In this document: positions 58,701-64,000 of the stretch, one piece after another | Position numbering within the stretch: position 1 is the stretch's first letter | Layout: each line of letters opens with the position of its first letter | From: Globodera rostochiensis | Lineage: Eukaryota > Nematoda > Chromadorea > Rhabditida > Heteroderidae | DNA: 64,000 nt | Assembly: GCA_018350325.1 (NCBI GenBank) | Contig: JAEVLN010000004.1 | Span: 3,100,001-3,164,000 of the forward strand | Direction: 5' to 3' | Made by a program: the position numbers and the translations under genes | The notes under the pieces: generated by a model | Seen by the model: only the letters and a program-made list of their open reading frames with translations | Databases searched by the model: none | Told to the model about the DNA's origin: nothing

Positions 58701-61638
58701 GAATTTTGGTTGGCCCAAAATTTAAAATTATTTTTAATTTTATTGTCAGTGTCGAGACGGCGATTCGCACAGGTTTTATCCAAACCGTCTTTACCTAATT
58801 ATTTACGTATTCACTGTATTCCCAAAAATTTGCATCAAAGTGTTGAGTGTGGCGACTTTTTTGTGTGTTCGAATGGGCGTTTCGTGCCGGGAAAGTGCCC
58901 GGACATGACTCGTTGGGATGTGGCACAGCGGCGATGCGTGTACGGATTCTTGAGACTTAGAAGTTGCCGAGACTCGTGAAAAATGCCATTCAGTGCTGCG
59001 CCGGAGTGCCGCCGCTTCAGGGACGATTCTTCCGGAGGTGTCGAATGCCTGGACGGTCAGACGAAACCGTCCATCGACTGCAAGCAGTTCTTCACATGTA
59101 TGGGAGGCAAATGGGTGGCTCGGCACTGTCACGACTATGCCAGCAACAGGCTCAAAAGTGCTGGAGGGAAATGGCAGAAGATAATTTTCTTTGTTTTCTT
59201 CCCTCTCAGGTCCGTGCCGTTTCTGTCCTTCTTTTGCCGTCACAGACCTGAAGCAGCCACAGACGGACATTTACCCGTTGGAGCATCTTTTGCCCGACAA
59301 CTTCAACCCGTTCGAAGGCCAAGGTGTTCGACATCGTCGCTGTGTGGAGGGCGAGGTGCCGTTGAATTTAGAAAAAGGAAATTTAAAAATTTTCAGAAAA
59401 TTGTGAATCGCCATGACTGTGCACGCTTTATGGAGTGCGTGGATGGCGACTGGTTCAGCCTTTCGTGCCCGCTAGGCCACTATTTCAGTTTTGGAAATGC
59501 CAATATTTTTGAAAGTTAACCCCCAAAAACAGGCCCACATATCCAGGGCTGTTTGTTGGCCGCCTCCAACTCATCAGCGGCAGCGAAGCCGATGTGCCAG
59601 GAGCTTTTGACTGTGGCGGAGAAGGCCACTTCGATCACCAGCGAATTGAGGAACGCCAATTTCCGAAGCAATTCAGTGAAATTGCAAAATCCATCCCAAA
59701 AAAGTTTTACCCTTCGCCTTAGGTATACATTTTGCCGGTTTTGTATCCGAAGGCGGGCCAAATGCCAATCGGTCCGGGCGCCGGGCCGTTGCCGGAGTTG
59801 AAAGACCGGGAGCTTCGACAGAATTATGTGGGCTTTGCCGGAACAATAAAAGGGCATTCAATTCAAACCACGCAGGCCGGTGCGTTCAGCTTCTGCGACC
59901 AGAACTCGGCCATCAAGCTGGTCAACCCGTACGATTGTACGCGCTATCGCGAGTGCGCGTTGGACAGAGGCGGCTATTACACGGAGAAACAGTGCGCGCC
60001 CGGCACACAATTCGACCCGACATTGCTCCAGTGCACTTACGAGTAAAATGCCGAAATTCGAACTTTTGAATTAATAATATACCCGTCATTGGCGCTTTAA
60101 TTTCTTTGAAACTCAACAAATCCGGCACAGTTACTCGTGCGTGCCGTCAAAATGCGTGGAGGGCATCCAAGAGCCGCATCAAAAATGTGGGCACGCCCGA
60201 CAATGTAAAGGTGGAGAATGGCACGAGTTTGTGTGCGAACGGGGAATGGCATTTGTGGGCGGTCGATGCAGTGACCGCGTGCACTGCCAAAGCGAAAGTG
60301 CGTGGGTTTACATGCACACCAGCTTGCAGTCCGGGCTGGACCTAATTGGCACGAGAAAAATATGTTTAATCTGTCCGTAAATACGGAGCCCAAAAAGTTC
60401 GTCGAAATTACGTCTCCAGCCTGCCTTTTCTGATCAAAACATTTTAATTCAAAATTTTTTGCTCAGACCCATCGATCATTGGCCAATGCGCTGAGGGACA
60501 CACGCGATCGCATATTACCGACTGCTCAAAGTATTTGATGTGCCGAGACGGCCAATTTTTGGAGGAAAAATTGCAACAACGGACACCGCTTCAACCCAAC
60601 AGTGAGTTGGGGGGCGGAGTTGGGGGGGGGGGTTGGAGAGGGTTGGGGGGGGGAAGTTGGGGGGAGGGGGGAGTTTGGGGGGGGGGTTGGGGGGGAGGGA
60701 GTTGGGGGGGGGGGAGTTTGGGGGGGGGGTTGGGGGGGAGGAGTTGGGGGGGAGGGTTGGGGGGGAGGGTTGGGGGGGGGAGTTGGGGGGAGGGGGGATT
60801 TGGGGGGGGGTTGGGGGGGAGGGAGTTGGGGGGGGGGAGTTTGGGGGGGGGGAGTTGGGGGGAGGGTTGGGGGGGGAGTTGGGGGGAGGGGGGACTTTGG
60901 GGGGGGGGGGTTGGGGGGAGGGAGTTGGGGGGGGGGGAGTAGTTGGGCGGGGGGGGGAGTTGGGGGAGGTAGTTGGGAGGGGGGGGGGGGAAGTTGGGGG
61001 GAGGGGGGAGTTTGGGGGGGGGAGGTTGGGGGGAGGAGTTGGGGGGGGGGGGGAGTAGTTGGGCGGGGGGTTGAAGGGGGGGGGGGGGGAGTTGGGGGGG
61101 GGGAGTTTGGGGGCAGGAGGGGGGGGGGAGAGATTTGCTGAACTCCATTCATTTGCTATTTTGCTGAAGATTGGCCGTTGCGACCCGACTTATGCGTGTC
61201 CAGCCGACCGTAAGCCGCCCTGTTTTGAAGGCGAAATGCGAGCGGTAACCGCCCCAACAACGGCGGCGAGTTGCGCACCGGACTTTGAGATGTGCCGTGA
61301 CGGACGCTTCGAGCGTATCAGTTGCCCTTACGGCGAGCATTTTGCCGGAGGACATTGCGTCGCCGGAGGCTGTGCCGTCGCGCAAAGCGATGGCCAAGAC
61401 CAAGTCGAGACAGAGACGTGCACGGTCGAGAGAGAGAGTATTTGGCGTTCTAACCTATAAAATTCTTTACTTTCAGGAATCGCCTGGTCCGCAAGGCTTC
61501 CGATCAAACGGCCAAAATTGTGCCAAATTTTATCAGTGTGCCAATGGAAAATGGGTGCCAAAGGATTGTGCCAAAGGCACAGTTTTCAATCCGGCATTGG
61601 CCGTTTGCGATTGGCCAGCAAATGTGCCAGGATGTTGA
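55739..61638 (+). CDS. cbd-1: Multi-domain chitin-binding (CBM14/peritrophin-A) protein, CBD-1-like
   Basis: Secreted-type protein made of repeated six-cysteine chitin-binding domains. C. elegans CBD-1 has twelve and anchors the eggshell vitelline layer. About 12-13 Cys-rich modules are visible, near 55890, 56185, 56540, 57150, 57350, 58575, 58850, 59015, 59410, 59895, 60140, 60490, 61190 and 61490, with typical lines such as [43 protein letters not shown] and [14 protein letters not shown]. The last module ends [18 protein letters not shown] and TGA at 61636-61638. Two introns are filled with repeats (57535-58566 and 60601-61132). An apparent stop at 58977 is removed by a 54-nt intron that fits in phase. 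A one-base frameshift remains at 60566-60570. No signal peptide was seen at 55739, so the true first exon may be upstream. The start is the weakest part of this call. Confidence 0.8.
57535..58566 (+). repeat. 22-bp minisatellite, about 46 copies
   Basis: Unit begins CCAAATTCCC and ends AAATCAGT. Variants have CTCTCCC or CCTTCC in the middle, and rare units are 21 bp. A higher-order duplication is visible: CTCAAATTTATTTTTTGTCC at 57609 recurs as CTCAAATTCATTTTTTGTCC at about 57804. It lies between chitin-binding modules that are in different frames, so it is most simply an intron, though it has no stop codon in any of the three plus-strand frames. Confidence 0.95.
60601..61132 (+). repeat. G-rich intronic repeat (GTTGGGGGG / AGTTTGGGGG)
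   Basis: Over 500 bp of almost pure G with T and A: runs of 5-12 G separated by TT, A or AGTT, a degenerate tandem array with unit lengths of about 15-30 bp. The flanks are a donor (ACA|GTGAGT at 60600) and an acceptor before ATTGGCCGTTGC (61170) that are in matching phase 0, so this is an intron of the cbd-1-like gene. Should form G-quadruplexes in the RNA and the coding DNA strand. Confidence 0.92.
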
Positions 61639-61922
61639 GAAATGTCAGCAGAGGAACTGATCAGACCCTTTTTGATCGATCAGAAACAAATACAATTCAA
61701 TCGAAAAAAAACGAATAATAATTATGTCATTTGGATAAACAAACTCAAAACAGGACGGGAGAGCTCAAAAATTGCGGGAGAAGTTGGTGAACGCTCGGGT
61801 TGGCTAAATTGTATTTATTCCTCAACCAGAAGAAGCTCCTTAAATGGCTTAAGAAGATTATGCTTCAAAAGTTGAGGTGCCAAATCACAAAATTTAACAA
61901 CTTTCACCATTTTCGACCATCG

Positions 61923-62863
61923 TCAAAACACAACGCAGGGCACACAGCCATAGCAACCACACATTGGCATGCCCATGGGCATGGTGGTGGGCCCGTTCAT
62001 GGGCCCGTTCAACAGCACTTGGTTCATGTTCTGCGACTGACCCTAAAACGGTTCAGTTGAACAAACATTTCGACAAATTATTATTTTCTTCGCTGTCTGT
62101 CCACCCACCAAATTGTATCCGACTTGGCTGCCCAAAAGTGTGCCGACCGTGCCGAGAAGGGCGCCTCCGAGTGCCGCGCCTTTCCACATGCCGTGCCCAT
62201 GGCTCTTCTCCTTTTTGTTCATTGGTCGTTGACGTTGTCGTTGCGGTCGCCGCATTCCCCTACCGTATGGTGCCGTCCTACCGTAGGCCGCCCCTCTCCT
62301 AAAACATTTAAAACAAAAGCCATTGCCGCCTCCAATTTGGCCTGCCTGTATTGTTGTGCCGCCCGAGGCCGTTTTGCGCCCCTCCGGCGTCCGTTGCCGA
62401 CGTCATCGTCCCCATGGAACTTCCTCTTCCGGATGCGTCCGCCTCCTCCCGCTCTTCTTGTCCCTCCCTTCTCTTCCTTCTCCTCCTCCTCCTCTTCCTC
62501 CTCTTCTTCCTCTTCCTCTTCCTCACTTCCATTTTGGTGCCGCTGTTCTCGCTGACTCAACGGAGCATTTCGTTTCGTGCGATTGACGGCGATCATTTTG
62601 TCGGCCGTTTTTAGACCGGAAGTGATCGCTAAATTGGACTTTTTGAGTTCGCCCGAGGGCATTGTTAAAGATATCATTTAAATTCATAAAAAAGTTTGTT
62701 CAAAAATCTAAATTATAAATATAAAAGAGTTAAATGAAGGTTAGCCAATCTCTAAAATGTTAAATTACTTACGCATTGGGACGGATCCGATCGGACCGAT
62801 TTTGGAGACGGCCAAGAAAACGATCAGGTGGAAGAGAAGCAAAAGCAACGGCAAAAAGTTCAT
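61923..62863 (-). CDS. Small secreted protein with acidic run, glycine zipper and Cys-rich end
   Basis: Start at 62863 gives a signal peptide MNFLPLLLLLFHLIVFLAVS, and a donor GTAAGT follows at 62768. The next exon (from about 62631, phase 1) reads ITSGLKTADKMIAVNRTKR, then a run of about 15 Glu and a basic RIRKRK. A phase-2 donor (about 62423) joins to RGAAYGRTAPYGRGMRR (from about 62294), then a glycine zipper GAALGGALLGTVGTLLGSQV (62120-62180). The last exon is Met/Pro/Gly-rich and ends MCGCYGCVPCVVF with TGA at 61923-61925. I recognise no family. Glycine zippers usually mean a membrane-inserting or self-associating helix. It could be a secreted effector, a cuticle or eggshell component or a misjoined model. 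Converges on the cbd-1-like gene. Confidence 0.55.
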
Positions 62864-64000
62864 TATCAACTCAATAATAATTATTTATTTTTTCAGAGAA
62901 GCTATTGGCATGGCAAAAAAATCATTAATTTGAAGTAAAATAAATTTTTATTGATTTGATGATGGTTTTTATTAAATAAAATTAAAGCAAAGGGGAGGGG
63001 GATGGGTGGGTATTTATTTCCTGATTTGCAACCTTAAAAAAGTCGGTTAGAGTAGCGGGTTGGCATGCAGCCAGGTGGCAGCTGGCATGCACCGAGTGGG
63101 GGCATGCAGCGATCTTGCAGCTGGAGTGAGGCTGAGCGAGCTGACAGGTGGCGTATTGGCATGCAACGAGCTGACAAGCAGCGAGTGGGGGCATGCAGCA
63201 ATCTGGTAGTTGGTGAGTTGGCATGCAGCAAGTGGGGCATGTAGCGAGCTGGTAGGTGGCGAGTTGGCATGCAGCGAGCTGGCAGATGGCGAGCTCGCCC
63301 ACTTTTCTCTTCCTTGTTCCTATTCCATGCCCTCCTTTATTATTTCCGCGTCGTCTTTTGTTCATCCATTCATTCTTCATTCATTAGTCTCTTCTTCTCT
63401 CAAAGTTCCATTCATGCCAATTTGCCCATCCGTTCATCCCTTGCGGGGAGATTCGCACAAATTGGTCTTTGCTGCGGGAAATGAGGGAGGGGCAGAAGAC
63501 GAAGACCCAATTCCTCCCAGGCACTTCTGGGGCAAGGTTAATAACGCCGCGTCCTTTCCTCCGCCTTCCTTCCGCTGATCTTCCGGAAGACTTTGAGGGG
63601 ATTAACCTCAGCGGCGAAGAAATTGACGCAATAAATCCCTCCCCCAGGGGGAAGAGATGGGAGGGGAGGGGGGGGGGGAGGGGTCCCCTCGGGGGAAGAA
63701 GATGATCATTCCCCCGGGGGAGAGGGGGAGGAGGCGGGAGATCACTCATTCCCTCCCACTTCCATTCTTCCTCAAAATCCAGCAATTCCTCAATCCTCCC
63801 TTTTCTAGCGCTCCTTCCGGTCACTTGTCCTTTCCTCTGCCGAGTAAATAAGCACCCTCGGGTGCTGAGAATGAAATGAATAGCCCCTCGGGGGGGGGGA
63901 ATATGCGGGAAAGGCCATGCCCGGGAGGGGGAGGGAATGCAATCGGAAGGAGTGAAAAGTTCGGTTGATTTCCTTCGACATTTTGTCGATTTCTTTCTCT
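62864..64000. other. Non-coding right end with satellite and G/C-rich sequence
   Basis: AT-rich upstream region of the secreted-protein gene (62864-62990), then a satellite-like array (63055-63300), pyrimidine-rich sequence, and several CCCCCGGGGG-type palindromes (about 63640, 63710, 63885). Open frames here are Pro/Gly/Arg-rich by composition and not convincing. Confidence 0.5.
63055..63300. repeat. Degenerate tandem array with GGCATGCAGC core
   Basis: GGCATGCAG or GGCATGTAG occurs about every 15-35 bp (63062, 63084, 63102, 63150, 63191, 63221, 63236, 63266), each followed by forms of CGAGTGGGG or CGAGCTGACAG. It gives low-complexity peptides in several frames. Confidence 0.85.

Noticed and set aside
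57046..58979. Three overlapping 479-559-residue frames of [19 protein letters not shown] repeats
   Set aside because: All three arise from the 22-bp minisatellite; at most the flanking chitin-binding parts are real exons.
58977..58979. In-frame TGA in the cbd-1-like gene taken as end of gene or pseudogene mark
   Set aside because: A 54-nt intron from GTACGG to CATTCAG joins the two modules in phase 2 and removes the stop.
60526..61152. Open frames of 135-208 residues, Gly-rich on + and Pro-rich on -
   Set aside because: Pure product of the G-rich intronic repeat; flanking splice sites in phase show that it is removed.
62308..62614. Plus-strand Leu/Ser/Pro-rich frames opposite the poly-Glu exon, resembling membrane segments
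   Set aside because: They are antisense of GAG/GAA repeats; the minus-strand gene has a signal peptide and matching splice phases.

Overview
The window is eukaryotic and almost certainly nematode. Genes are compact. Introns are mostly 40-60 nt with TTTYAG acceptors, and several start codons sit directly behind an acceptor-like TTTAG, as expected for spliced-leader trans-splicing. The gene set includes a Pax-6/VAB-3 gene, an SH2-tyrosine kinase of the family expanded in nematodes, an insulin receptor substrate and an eggshell-type multi-chitin-binding-domain protein (CBD-1-like). Long G/C homopolymers and a possible GC-AG intron fit a tylenchid cyst nematode (Heterodera/Globodera type). That genus-level placement is inference. 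I saw no bacterial, viral or CRISPR content.

Layout, left to right. 1-7155 (+): the 3' part of SMC4 (condensin) followed 141 bp later by COP9 signalosome subunit 3, in operon-like spacing. 7562-10254 (-): a GPR107/108-type seven-helix Golgi protein, convergent with CSN3. 10255-11827: non-coding, with an inverted repeat and C-rich tandem repeats. 11828-20428 (-): a long Pax-6 (vab-3) gene whose N-terminal exons, paired domain, linker, homeodomain and tail can be followed by splice phase; the first exon was not found. 20430-26652: about 6 kb without a recognisable gene. 26653-28362 (-): LHPP-type HAD phosphatase. 29238-34349 (+): insulin receptor substrate (PH, PTB and YxxM motifs). 35119-35544 (+): small TMEM60/TMEM185-like membrane protein. 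35702-36934 (-): proteasome alpha-6. 37219-38524 (+) and 38916-40802 (+): 6-phosphogluconolactonase and sideroflexin. 41411-44484 (-): CELF/ETR-1 RNA-binding protein. 45366-46894 (-): FER/SPE-8-like SH2 kinase. 47589-49484 (+): unidentified coiled-coil protein. 50240-54848 (+): USP31/43-like deubiquitinase. 55739-61638 (+): CBD-1-like protein with about 12-13 chitin-binding domains and two introns made of simple repeats. 61923-62863 (-): a small secreted glycine-zipper protein of unknown function. 62864-64000: satellite-like repeats.

Most genes are conserved housekeeping or signalling genes without a shared pathway. Links worth noting are SMC4-CSN3 as a probable operon, LHPP/IRS/proteasome/PGLS as ordinary neighbours, and the two secreted proteins at the right end facing each other. 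The most unusual material is the repeat-filled cbd-1-like locus, the altered DNA-contact residues in the Pax-6 paired domain, the altered HRD motif in the kinase, and the orphan glycine-zipper secreted protein. Exon limits were read by eye from reading frames and splice phases and should be taken as approximate unless stated.
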